Shown: positions 1 to 6,874 of the stretch, one piece after another
Layout: each line of letters opens with the position of its first letter
How positions within the stretch are numbered: position 1 is the first letter of the stretch
Assembly (NCBI GenBank): GCA_018982785.1
Contig: JAHHEN010000003.1
Span: forward strand, 434,001-498,000
Direction of reading: 5' to 3'
Source: Enterococcus innesii
Lineage (GTDB): Bacteria; Bacillota; Bacilli; Lactobacillales; Enterococcaceae
Length of the DNA stretch: 64,000 nucleotides
The notes under the pieces: model-generated
The model's database searches: none
Seen by the model: only the letters and a program-made list of their open reading frames with translations
Told to the model about the DNA's origin: nothing
Translations under genes and position numbers: made by a program

Positions 1-137
1 ATTCTTCTATGGAACCCTTACAAAGCCCAGCAGATAAGGAAGTAAAGGTAGGTCGTTTTTTTATACTATATCTGCTATAATTCACTCGAATGCAACAATC
101 AACTTTTAAGAAAAGCAGCTGGGGAGAAGGGAATATA

Positions 138-671
138 ATGTCTGGATTAGTGGTGGTCATACTTACAATACACCTTGCAAGTAGACAGGATAAAGAACAG
201 TGGCTTTTTGATCGCAAGCGATTGACTATTCTGGCGCTTATGTTTGTGATCGTCGGCATAAGTTGGGGCTTAAATGACAAAATAATGAAGGATCCTCGGA
301 ACCAAAATATCAGCAGCGATTTACTGCTTAATTATTCGTTCCCCTTATTGATATGTACGCTAGGTTTATTTATCAAAGAAATCCCACGGTGGGGACGGAT
401 CGTGACTTTGTCGTTTGGCTTTATGATTTTCGGGTATTTAGCTCTGCACTATTTGATAGGGTTTCACAACCCGTATTGGGAAAATCTACAGCTACGTCCA
501 TTGTATTGGCTATCAATTGGTCAATCAAACACAAAGCAAATTCAATACGTAATAGGATACATTCTGTTCCGTACTTGTTGCAGCTAATGGGCAGCAACAA
601 TTGGTTTTCTGTTTTTAATTTTGAATTTGTATCAGCTGATAAAGAGGTTTAGAAAGGAGAAGGGGCGTTGA
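138..671 (+). pseudogene. Membrane protein gene split by an in-frame stop
   Basis: I do not recognise the family. An ATG at 138 follows a good ribosome binding site (GGGAGAAGGG) and opens a frame rich in hydrophobic segments (residues 1-15, about 35-55, 80-95 and 100-125). The frame stops at TAA 585-587. In the same frame it then continues for 27 codons (WAATIGFLFLILNLYQLIKR and a basic tail) to TGA at 669-671, which reads like the last transmembrane helix. The stop therefore interrupts one membrane protein of about 177 residues. It may be a real nonsense mutation, since no homopolymer is involved. Confidence 0.5.
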
Positions 672-1035
672 ATCGTTAGAATAATTGCTTTTGGATCAAT
701 CCGAACCTTATGTATTTTATCCTAACTAGCGGCACTTTAAAGTAAAATCCATTCACTAGCCGTCGAAAAGCTAGTGGACAGCAGCAGGTTTGATCTTATT
801 GGCAAATGATTCTATTTTTCCAAAGAATGATCAACGGTGTTTTATTCAGGCTCTTTAGCAAAATATGGGCTTTTATGGTGACCTATGAACATTACAATTA
901 TATGAAATAACGAAATACCCTAAGTCATCTACATGATTTTAGGGTTCTTTTTAATCGAATCATGTAGGTAGATATTTGTTGGCATTTACAACGTCTAAGC
1001 ACTTGTGTCAGAATTTTGAAACTGATTGGCTATAT
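672..1035. other. Non-coding stretch left of the prophage
   Basis: No convincing gene. It holds a small hairpin (CACTAGC 754-760 with GCTAGTG 770-776), a 22-bp sequence at 891-912 that recurs at 8352-8373 with one mismatch, and an intrinsic terminator directly after it. Confidence 0.5.
917..952 (+). terminator. Rho-independent terminator-like hairpin
   Basis: ACCCTAA (917-923) pairs with TTAGGGT (939-945). The inner TCAT/ATGA pair extends the stem over a CTAC loop, and a T-rich run follows. It lies 5 nt after the 891-912 copy of the repeat shared with the prophage end. Confidence 0.6.
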
Positions 1036-1278
1036 ATGAATAAAGTTCTAGGTAAAAGCTCAAAGATTTTCAAAATGATTATAGCATACACTCAAACCGA
1101 TTGGTTCGTGAATCAAGGCTGATAGCTTGAATCTGTATTTGCTGAGATAAAAAAGACGAATCCGCAAGTAACTTGCTACAAGACAGTTTACAATGAACAA
1201 TCTGTTGATCAGCAAATCATAAAAAAGAATCTGAAGAAACTTGTAAAACAAGAAATCTTAGTTTTAGTTGAATTTTAG
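1036..1278 (+). pseudogene. Possible small gene remnant with two in-frame stops
   Basis: From ATG 1036 a frame reads 28 codons to adjacent TGA-TAG stops at 1120-1125. It then stays open for 50 further codons with a lysine-rich, protein-like composition (for example KKTNPQVTCYKTVYNEQSVD) to TAG 1276-1278. I see no known family and no clear ribosome binding site. A 63-codon open frame on the other strand is equally unsupported. It could be a decayed accessory gene or chance. Confidence 0.25.
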
Positions 1279-1382
1279 GTAAATTAGTGACAATTTACTA
1301 ATAAAAGTTATTCGGAGGGAGGTAAAATGATGCAGAATTGATATGAACTGTCTAGAATGGCACGAACTCTTTTTCGAATACA

Positions 1383-1410
1383 TCTTTGTATAATATATAA
1401 AGTGTTATCT
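1383..1410 (+). other. Left attachment site (dif-like, degenerate XerD arm)
   Basis: The 16 bases CTTTGTATAATATATA (1384-1399) are identical to the XerC arm and centre of the right dif site. The other arm (AAGTGTTATCT, 1400-1410) matches the perfect arm at only 6 of 11 positions. This is the expected hybrid of a host XerC arm with a phage-borne degenerate XerD arm. The repressor stop codon lies inside it. Confidence 0.8.
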
Positions 1411-1668
1411 ATCAGAAGCCTGTAAAAGGGCTTCTTTTTTATTGTATTCTTCTATATCGAAAAATTCGTGCAACGTTATTTCTAGTCCCTCACAAATCAT
1501 TATAAGTGTTGGTATAGTAGGTATATTACCCGCATTAAAAATGTTACTTACAGTTGATTGTCTTATATTCGACAGCTTTGCCAATTGATTTATATTCAAA
1601 TTTCTTTCATTCATTAATTCTAATATTCTATTAACTATAATTTTGTTTTGTTCATTCTTATTAACCAT
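1405..1668 (-). CDS. XRE-family (Cro/CI-like) repressor of the prophage
   Basis: An 87-residue DNA-binding protein with one helix-turn-helix domain spanning about residues 9-70. The recognition region is NINQLAKLSNIRQSTVSNIF, then a typical GNIPTIPTLIMICEGLEITLHEFF segment of XRE/SinR-like domains. The start has a strong site (TAGGAGGATAATT). It is transcribed leftward, divergent from all phage structural genes. Two dyads (1711-1728, 1760-1775) lie between it and the rightward promoter, so it most likely represses phage genes and perhaps itself. Its stop overlaps the left attachment site, so on the circular phage genome it would lie next to the Rep end. Confidence 0.88.
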   Translation of the reverse strand: MVNKNEQNKIIVNRILELMNERNLNINQLAKLSNIRQSTVSNIFNAGNIPTIPTLIMICEGLEITLHEFFDIEEYNKKEALLQASDR

Positions 1669-1710
1669 AATTATCCTCCTATAATTTTTATAGTATTATA
1701 ACACATAAAA

Positions 1711-1775
1711 TCAACTGAGTTTAGTTGATATATGCAAATGTTAAGATATAATTAAAATGTAACTGAGTTCAGTTA
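1711..1775 (+). promoter_or_regulatory. Divergent control region: two operators around the early promoter
   Basis: A rightward promoter is visible: -35 TTGATA (1725-1730), 16-bp spacer, -10 TATAAT (1747-1752). Operator 1 (TCAACTGAGTTTAGTTGA, 1711-1728) overlaps the -35. Operator 2 (TAACTGAGTTCAGTTA, 1760-1775) lies at about the transcription start. Both are dyads with the half-site (T)AACTGA separated by GT. This is the layout expected for a small HTH repressor that blocks polymerase binding. Confidence 0.8.
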
Positions 1776-1794
1776 ACAAAAAGGAGGTTGTCAA

Positions 1795-2035
1795 ATGTTT
1801 GTCAGTAATTCAGATTTAATATTCGAGAAAAAAAGAAGAGAAGGTTTCAAAGTCAGGTAATCCCTATGTTGTTATTCACTTGATCGACACGAAAAATTTT
1901 CAGCGTTTAGAGTTCTTTGCAGATGAAAATCTTACTATTGGTTGTGGTGAAGGTGCAAAATGCAAAGTTGTTTTAAAAGCTGACCGTCGTGGATATAGCA
2001 CTAACTTAAATTGCTTATCTGTCACTGCTGCCTAA
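1795..2035 (+). CDS. Phage ssDNA-binding protein (pV-like), frameshifted
   Basis: ATG 1795 follows AAAGGAGG and begins MFVSNSDLIFEKK. The frame then ends at 1860. From about 1835 another frame continues to TAA 2033-2035 as VSKSGNPYVVIHLIDTKNFQ, then RLEFFADENL and ADRRGYSTNLNCLSVTAA. Together they make a beta-rich protein of about 80 residues resembling small phage or plasmid single-stranded DNA-binding proteins. The switch falls at the A7 run 1828-1834 (one base too many, or two too few). Position and size match Ff gene V. The family assignment is from pattern memory, not from a search. The frameshift may be a sequencing error, as in many genes here. Confidence 0.6.
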
Positions 2036-2036
2036 T

Positions 2037-2543
2037 ATGAATGAGCAGGAAGCCTTACAAGCGATTCTAGTTGAATTGAAAACCTTGAATAAGACGCTTT
2101 CTGACGAACAAGAAAGGCAGTCTAAGGAACGTGAAGCGCAAGCTTTACAAGAAGCTAAGAATCAAGAAGAAGTTGCTATCAAAGAGCAACAAGCCAAAGA
2201 GAAAGAAATTGCTTCAGAAAAACTGGCAGAAGAAAGATATTCAAAAATTGAATCATTCTTTAAATCACAAAATGAAGAAAGTACGGTTAATAGTGAGTTT
2301 AGAACTCAATTAATGACTGCGCTTGACGAATTAGACCAGACTGAGCAAAAGTCTTCTCTTTCTGAAATCAGTAATAAGTTAAATGTACTTGTCGAAAGTT
2401 CGGAAGTTAGCGAGGAGCAACAACAGGAACAAGAAGTTAGTCATTTTACCGATTTAACATTAATCGTATTTTTTCTTGCTTTTGTTCCCGCTTTTCTAGC
2501 CTACAAAGGTTTAACGAAATTATTCGATAGTGCATTTGCTTAA
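2037..2543 (+). CDS. Coiled-coil protein with C-terminal membrane anchor, probable virion or assembly protein
   Basis: A 168-residue protein of unknown family. Residues 1-135 are highly charged and helical (Glu, Lys and Gln rich, for example EREAQALQEAKNQEEVAIKE) and predict a long coiled coil. Residues about 138-160 (FTDLTLIVFFLAFVPAFLAY) form one transmembrane helix before a short tail. The ATG overlaps the stop region of the ssDNA-binding gene (TAATATG) and has a weak ribosome site, which suggests translational coupling. It occupies the place of Ff genes VII/IX, but its length is unlike those roughly 33-residue proteins. A tip protein, assembly scaffold or membrane adaptor are all possible. 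Confidence 0.6.
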   Translation: MNEQEALQAILVELKTLNKTLSDEQERQSKEREAQALQEAKNQEEVAIKEQQAKEKEIASEKLAEERYSKIESFFKSQNEESTVNSEFRTQLMTALDELDQTEQKSSLSEISNKLNVLVESSEVSEEQQQEQEVSHFTDLTLIVFFLAFVPAFLAYKGLTKLFDSAFA

Positions 2544-2567
2544 AAAATAAAAATTGGAGGAATGAAG

Positions 2568-2717
2568 ATGTTTACAGCTGAAATGTTTGAACCAGTAATC
2601 ACTGCGGTTACTGCGGTTGTCCCAGTTGCAATTGGTGCTGGTGTGGGTGTCTTTTCTGTTACTTGGGTAGCGAAAAAAGGCTTTGGACTTGTCAAATCAA
2701 TGATGAACAAGGGTTAA
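2568..2717 (+). CDS. Major coat protein (pVIII-like)
   Basis: A 49-residue protein: short acidic N-terminus (MFTAEMFEPV), one long apolar helix (ITAVTAVVPVAIGAGVGVFS), then a basic C-terminus with KK and two further lysines. This is the layout of filamentous phage major coat proteins, whose basic end contacts DNA. The ATG at 2568 is chosen because GGAGG (2556-2560) lies 7 nt upstream. The in-frame ATG 2562 is too close. There is no classical cleaved signal peptide. A strong terminator follows directly, as after gene VIII in Ff phages, which would boost this transcript. Confidence 0.85.
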   Translation: MFTAEMFEPVITAVTAVVPVAIGAGVGVFSVTWVAKKGFGLVKSMMNKG

Positions 2718-2743
2718 TAGGTTTATCGATTTAACGGCGTAGA

Positions 2744-2770
2744 GGCTGGCTTAGTTAGCCAGTCTTTTTT
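2744..2770 (+). terminator. Terminator after the coat protein gene
   Basis: GGCTGGCT (2744-2751), loop TAGTT, AGCCAGTC (2757-2764), then six T. One G-T pair. It separates the highly expressed coat gene from the adsorption gene, as in Ff phages. Confidence 0.85.
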
Positions 2771-2795
2771 ATTTCTATTACGAGGAGGAAAATAA

Positions 2796-5196
2796 ATGAT
2801 TAATGCAAAGAAAATTGGTAAATGGGTAGGTATAGTTTTTTTATTCTTAGCTTTTGCTATCGTGGTAATTACGTTTATGCCGATAGTTCAAGTTCTGACG
2901 TATTACTTGATACAAGTAGCTCTATTAACAATCCAAGTAGCAGTAGCACTTCTGATTCTCAAACTGGCCCTGTGGATAGTTCTAGTAGTATTCAACAAGA
3001 AGAAAGTTCAGGTACCTTTAACACTCAAGAAAGTAGCCAACAAAGTGTTTCGGATAGCTCAGTAGAAAGTACAACTGATAGCACATATTATCAAGATAGT
3101 AGGAATGATTGGATTATTGAAGACGACCTTAGAAATCCAGATTCTTCACTTAAACAAGAAGAGGAAGAAACCAATACATTCCCTGGGATTAGTCTTTTTG
3201 CAATTTGGGATAATTCTTTTTTAGGGATTTCAAAACTGACAATGGTCTATGGTACGTAAATGGTACTTTTAACGGTTGGAGACTTTCAGGTAATTGGAGT
3301 ACAGATGTAAAGGCAGTTATTCCTGCAATTCAAAATTCTATTTATACAACTAATGCTCGAGTTGATGATGTTCGCAAAGATTTATCTAGTTCATTTTCAA
3401 CTGTAAATTCTAGTTTTAAATCTCATGAAACATGGGCAACTAATGCTATTGTCGCTCTAAGGAATAGGGCAACTTCACTAGAAAATCATGAGGTTTGGGC
3501 TAGTAATGCAATTGCTGATTTAAGATCAACTACTGATTACATTAATACGAAAACTAATACTATCAATTCAGATTTAAGTTCTCATAAGTCTTGGGCTACC
3601 GATGCAATCGTTGCTTTAAGGTCTCGTGCTACTGACATTGATACAAAGTTAGTAAATCATATGTCATGGGCAAACGATGCTGTTGTTAAGTTAAGAGAAC
3701 GTGCCACGGATATTGATACTAAACTGGTAAAACATATGGCATGGGCAGAAGATGCCGTTGTTAAGCTGAGAGAACGTGCCACAGATATTGATACTAAATT
3801 AGTAAAACATATGGCATGGGCAGAAGAAGCTATTGTTAAGTTAAGAGAACGTGCTACAGATATTGATACAAAGTTTGAAAGTCATAAGACTTGGGCAACA
3901 GATTCAATTGTAGCGCTGAGAAAAGCAGATACTGATTTAAATACGAAAATTGATAATCATGCCACTTGGGCAACAGATTCAATTGTAGCACTGAGAAAGG
4001 TAGATACTGATTTAACAACAAAAGTAGATAATCATTTTACATGGGCAACAGATTCAATTGTGGCTTTGAGAAATGCAGATACTGCTATTAATACTAAGAT
4101 AGACAATCATGTAACATGGGCAAAATCTGATTCTACTTCACATTGGACAAGAATGAATACTATGGATCAACAAATCACGAATTTACAAAATCAGATATCG
4201 GGATTTAATTGGTCTGATGCGGGCATAATTGCTGCAATCATAGGACTTCATGACACATGGAAATCAAAGGACTATAACGCTTCGATACTCCCTGATGATG
4301 GGGACGCTGTAAAACTTATGAAGTCTGTGGCAAATAAAATCGGTTCTAGTGTATCGACTAATATTAGCTTATTGAGAGATGTGTTTGGAAAAGACGGAAC
4401 TTACTGGGTCGAATATGACAAACGATGGAATAACTTCCCGCTTTGGCTCCAAGGCTTACTGAATAACTATTTCGATAATATTTATAACATGGAAAATAAA
4501 GATTCGTTGCTCTATCGTCTTGTTTATTTCTTTATCGATGAAATGACTAAAACCAGAGATTTTGTAATAGAGATTAATGACAATTTATTAATTGCCAATG
4601 ATTCTCTATTAATTATCGTTGATTGGTTGAGAATGATTTATAGCAAACCACCAGATATTGTAAATGTTTCAATTCCACCGTTTGATTTTGATAGGTTACA
4701 ACAGATTCTTAATGGCTTAAATTTCGGGAACATTGTCAATGAAGCTGGTACGAACATTTGGGATTTTCTAAGTCAATTAATCAAAACTCTGGGTGACATT
4801 ATCAGTACAGCTATAACTGGCTTAACAGATGTTGTTGGGGAGATTTTAGATTTACTTGGTGACCTAATCAATCAAATTATTAAACTAATTGTTCCTGAAA
4901 ATCTCGATTTTCTTGATACTGGGTTTGGAACAGTTAAATCTAAAATTGATATCAAATTTGGTAGTTTCTTGTCATTGGGGAATCAAGTTAAGGAAGTTGT
5001 TCAGCCGATTGACCAAGATTTTAAAAAAGTTGTTTCAATAGACATTATGGGCGCTAAATTTAACCCTGATTTTTCTACCATTGATTGGGTAGTTGTTCGT
5101 TTTAGAACTGTTATGGCTCTTAGTATATGGATGTCAGTAGCAATCTACATTTATCGGAAAATTACAGGAAATGGGGATTTAATCAATGATAATTGA
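2796..5196 (+). CDS. pIII-like adsorption protein (host-binding tip), two apparent frameshifts
   Basis: ATG 2796 follows CGAGGAGG. The reading runs MINAKKIGKWVGIVF, shifts -1 at T7 (2836-2842) and ends a signal peptide at ..NYVYA/DSSSSD. A serine-rich linker follows. A second -1 shift at the T6 run near 3217-3222 joins DNGLWYVNGTFNGWRLSGNW and the main frame, open to 5196. The whole is about 800 residues: signal peptide, Ser-rich linker, nine repeats with a WATDSIVALRKADTDLNTK core, a large C-terminal domain with amphipathic helices, and one C-terminal transmembrane helix (TVMALSIWMSVAIYIY) with a short basic and polar tail. Position upstream of the VI-like and pI genes and the final anchor are as in pIII. 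Both shifts sit at T-TTT-TTA, but shortened homopolymers in host genes make error the likelier cause. Confidence 0.82.
3424..4107 (+). repeat. Nine tandem about 75-bp (25-residue) repeats in the adsorption gene
   Basis: Each unit starts with His-x-x-Trp-Ala and carries a conserved Ala/Ser-Ile-Val-x-Leu-Arg core, then an Asp-rich stretch and Thr-Lys. Unit lengths are 21, 32, then seven of 25 residues. A tenth His-x-Thr-Trp-Ala start is degenerate. Two adjacent units (about 3661-3810) are nearly identical in DNA, which suggests recent duplication. The repeats probably form a stalk. Confidence 0.85.
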
Positions 5197-5440
5197 GTTA
5201 CTTTTTAAGCTGATTTTCGGGGCTGTTGATTTGTTGATTTCTCTGATCCCTGAAATTAAATTCGATATTTCATTGCCTGATACTACAGCTTTTAGAGAAA
5301 TGTTGGGTTTAGCAAATTATTTTTTCCCTATTGGTACGTTGATAGCAGCTCTTGGCGTTTTAATTGCTGTTCAAAACGTTCAATTTATTTTAAAGATATT
5401 TAATTTTGTATACAAAAAGATTCCTTTTATAGGCGGATAA
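5186..5440 (+). CDS. pVI-like small membrane protein of the virion or assembly complex
   Basis: An 84-residue, very hydrophobic protein. An N-terminal helix (IIELLFKLIFGAVDLLISLI), a polar middle (PEIKFDISLPDTTAFREM), a second helix pair around residues 45-65 (FPIGTLIAALGVLIAVQNVQ) and a basic tail (YKKIPFIGG). Its ATG overlaps the adsorption gene stop by 11 bp, which implies coupled translation. Size, hydrophobicity and its place between the III-like and I-like genes match Ff gene VI, which holds pIII to the particle end. The assignment rests on context more than sequence. Confidence 0.75.
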   Translation: MIIELLFKLIFGAVDLLISLIPEIKFDISLPDTTAFREMLGLANYFFPIGTLIAALGVLIAVQNVQFILKIFNFVYKKIPFIGG

Positions 5441-5442
5441 AG

Positions 5443-5493
5443 AGGGGCAGGAAATGCAGTCCACGCTTTAGCGTGGCAAGCATTTCTGCACCT
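5443..5493 (+). other. Long hairpin between the VI-like and pI genes
   Basis: The inner stem CCACGC-TTTA-GCGTGG (5461-5476) sits inside an outer stem GCAGGAAATGC / GCATTTCTGC (5447-5457 with 5480-5489, one bulged G), which extends to AGG/CCT. It has no T run. It could be a packaging signal, an mRNA-processing hairpin or an origin element. Ff packaging signals are hairpins of this type but lie in the intergenic region. Confidence 0.6.
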
Positions 5494-5556
5494 TTATCGA
5501 CAATAGGATATTAGTTGTCAAATTAAGAAGTTGAAACCATTGGAGGGTTTAAAAGT

Positions 5557-6264
5557 ATGAAAATGTTCGAGTTTATCAAGTATAAGGGAATTGACTATAA
5601 ACATTATAGGGAGTTGCGGAAAATGGGAATTAAACCTTTTAAAGAGTATGGGCTGACTTTATTTACTGGTCGTCAAGGTGCAGGGAAAACAATGACCTTA
5701 GTTCATGAAGCTGAACGGTACCGTGAGGAATATCCTGATTTATATATTTGCAGCAACTTTGGTTATGTTTATGAGAATGAGCCTTTGAAAAGTTTAGCTG
5801 ATATTGCGAACGCCGTACTTAAGGCGAAAGAAGCAGAAGCGAGTGGCGTTCTTATTTTGTGGGATGAGATCCAGAATGATTTCGACAGCTTCTCAAAAGT
5901 TTCTCGTGATGTCCTTGCAGTTGTTACTCAACAAAGAAAGCAGCATATCAAGATACTAGGAACGTCTCAAGTCTTTACACGTGTTTCTAAGGCATTACGT
6001 GAGCAGACTTTTGAGGTTTGTGTCTGCAATACAATTATGGGGCGTTACACTAGAGGGCGATTCTATGACGCTGACGAGTTTTCTCATAACATAGATAAAC
6101 CAGATGATAAGAAACAATTACACCGCTTACGCACAACGTCATTCATTCAGACAGACGATTTAAGAATGCTTTACGATTCCTATGCTGTTATCAAGACTTT
6201 GTCTCAACAAGCATTAGAAGAAAAAAGTAATCCAAACACGAATGTAATGTTAGTAACTAAGTAA
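5557..6264 (+). CDS. pI/Zot-family phage assembly ATPase
   Basis: A 235-residue P-loop ATPase of the Zonular occludens toxin (Zot)/pI family, which drives filamentous phage extrusion at the membrane. Walker A is GRQGAGKT (residues about 38-45) and Walker B is VLILWDEIQ (about 98-106). The middle (QQRKQHIKILGTSQVFTRVSKALREQ) matches the sensor region of the family. No transmembrane helix is evident, whereas Ff pI has one, so the VI-like or coiled-coil proteins may tether it. The ribosome site is GGAGG 10 nt before ATG 5557. This gene is the strongest single marker of an inovirus. Confidence 0.9.
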   Translation: MKMFEFIKYKGIDYKHYRELRKMGIKPFKEYGLTLFTGRQGAGKTMTLVHEAERYREEYPDLYICSNFGYVYENEPLKSLADIANAVLKAKEAEASGVLILWDEIQNDFDSFSKVSRDVLAVVTQQRKQHIKILGTSQVFTRVSKALREQTFEVCVCNTIMGRYTRGRFYDADEFSHNIDKPDDKKQLHRLRTTSFIQTDDLRMLYDSYAVIKTLSQQALEEKSNPNTNVMLVTK

Positions 6265-6394
6265 CCTTATCTTTACTAAAAACGAATTTTAAAGAGACCA
6301 GGTGTCTTTAAAAGGTTAGCCATAACCGAATATTTATGAAAGCAGCGTTCCAAATATTTTATCAAAAAACGAACAATAGAAGTGTAGATAAGGC

Positions 6395-6546
6395 GTAGTC
6401 AAGTATAAATGTCTGACCGTAGGGAATTTATGCCTTGACTACTGCAAACAGAACCCTAAACCCTTGAATGTCTTCTTCGGTATTACCATACCGGAGAAGC
6501 TGGCTCCCGCCGAGGGGTGCCCCTCGAGAACGAGGGGGTGGGGAGC
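6395..6546 (+). other. Phage intergenic region with three strong hairpins
   Basis: The 334 bp between the pI gene and the next start has no gene. It has three hairpins: (1) GTAGTCAAG/CTTGACTAC with inner ATAAAT/ATTTAT (6395-6442); (2) a 12-bp stem CTTCTTCGGTAT-TACC-ATACCGGAGAAG (6472-6499); (3) a GC-rich cluster where GCTCCC (6503-6508) pairs with GGGAGC (6541-6546) and the inside can fold as GAGGGG/CCCCTC or CCCCTCG/CGAGGGG. This resembles Ff intergenic regions that carry the minus-strand origin and packaging signal. The exact role is inferred. Confidence 0.65.
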
Positions 6547-6598
6547 TGATTTTTTGTCTTTCTTTCTAAACACATATCAAAATGAAAGAGGTAAGTCT

Positions 6599-6874
6599 AT
6601 GTTTGTTGAACATGATTATATGATTATTAAACGGATTTATATCCAAGAAATGTATAAAAGAAAAGTACAATTATTAGTCTTGTGTGATCCCGATTCAAAT
6701 GCAGAACTTCATTATCTTGTAAATTATAAGATTGATCTATCAAAGTTCAAAAGGCACGATAAAGTTCGTGTTAAACTTGGTATTAGTTGTAAAGGAACCT
6801 CAAATGTTCCTAATTATTTTATAAAATCTATTGAGCGTGTTATCTTAAAAGGTGAGGTAATCGCTTATGTATGA
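6599..6874 (+). CDS. Small basic phage protein upstream of rep (unknown)
   Basis: A 91-residue protein starting MFVEHDYMIIKRIYIQEM. ATG 6599 is preferred over upstream starts because AGAGGT lies in front of it and the upstream frame runs through the hairpin cluster. The predicted structure is strand-rich (KVQLLVLCDPDSNAELHYLV, then KFKRHDKVRVKLGISC), compatible with an OB-like nucleic acid binding fold, but I do not recognise a family. It overlaps the rep start by 8 bp, so the two are translated together. It may assist replication or DNA packaging. Confidence 0.6.
   Translation: MFVEHDYMIIKRIYIQEMYKRKVQLLVLCDPDSNAELHYLVNYKIDLSKFKRHDKVRVKLGISCKGTSNVPNYFIKSIERVILKGEVIAYV

Noticed and set aside
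3-80. Possible end of a gene at the window start (..ADKEVKVGRFFILYLL)
   Set aside because: Only about 25 codons and other frames also close nearby. Cannot be supported.
1060-1251. 63-codon open frame on the reverse strand
   Set aside because: Its composition looks no more protein-like than that of the forward frame, and it has no clear start signal.
3661-5196. Adsorption protein starting at ATG 3661
   Set aside because: The same frame is open upstream with more repeats, and 3661 lies inside a repeat unit without a ribosome site.
6464-6598. N-terminal extension of the 91-residue phage protein
   Set aside because: The extension runs through the GC-rich hairpin cluster and has no ribosome site. 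ATG 6599 has one.
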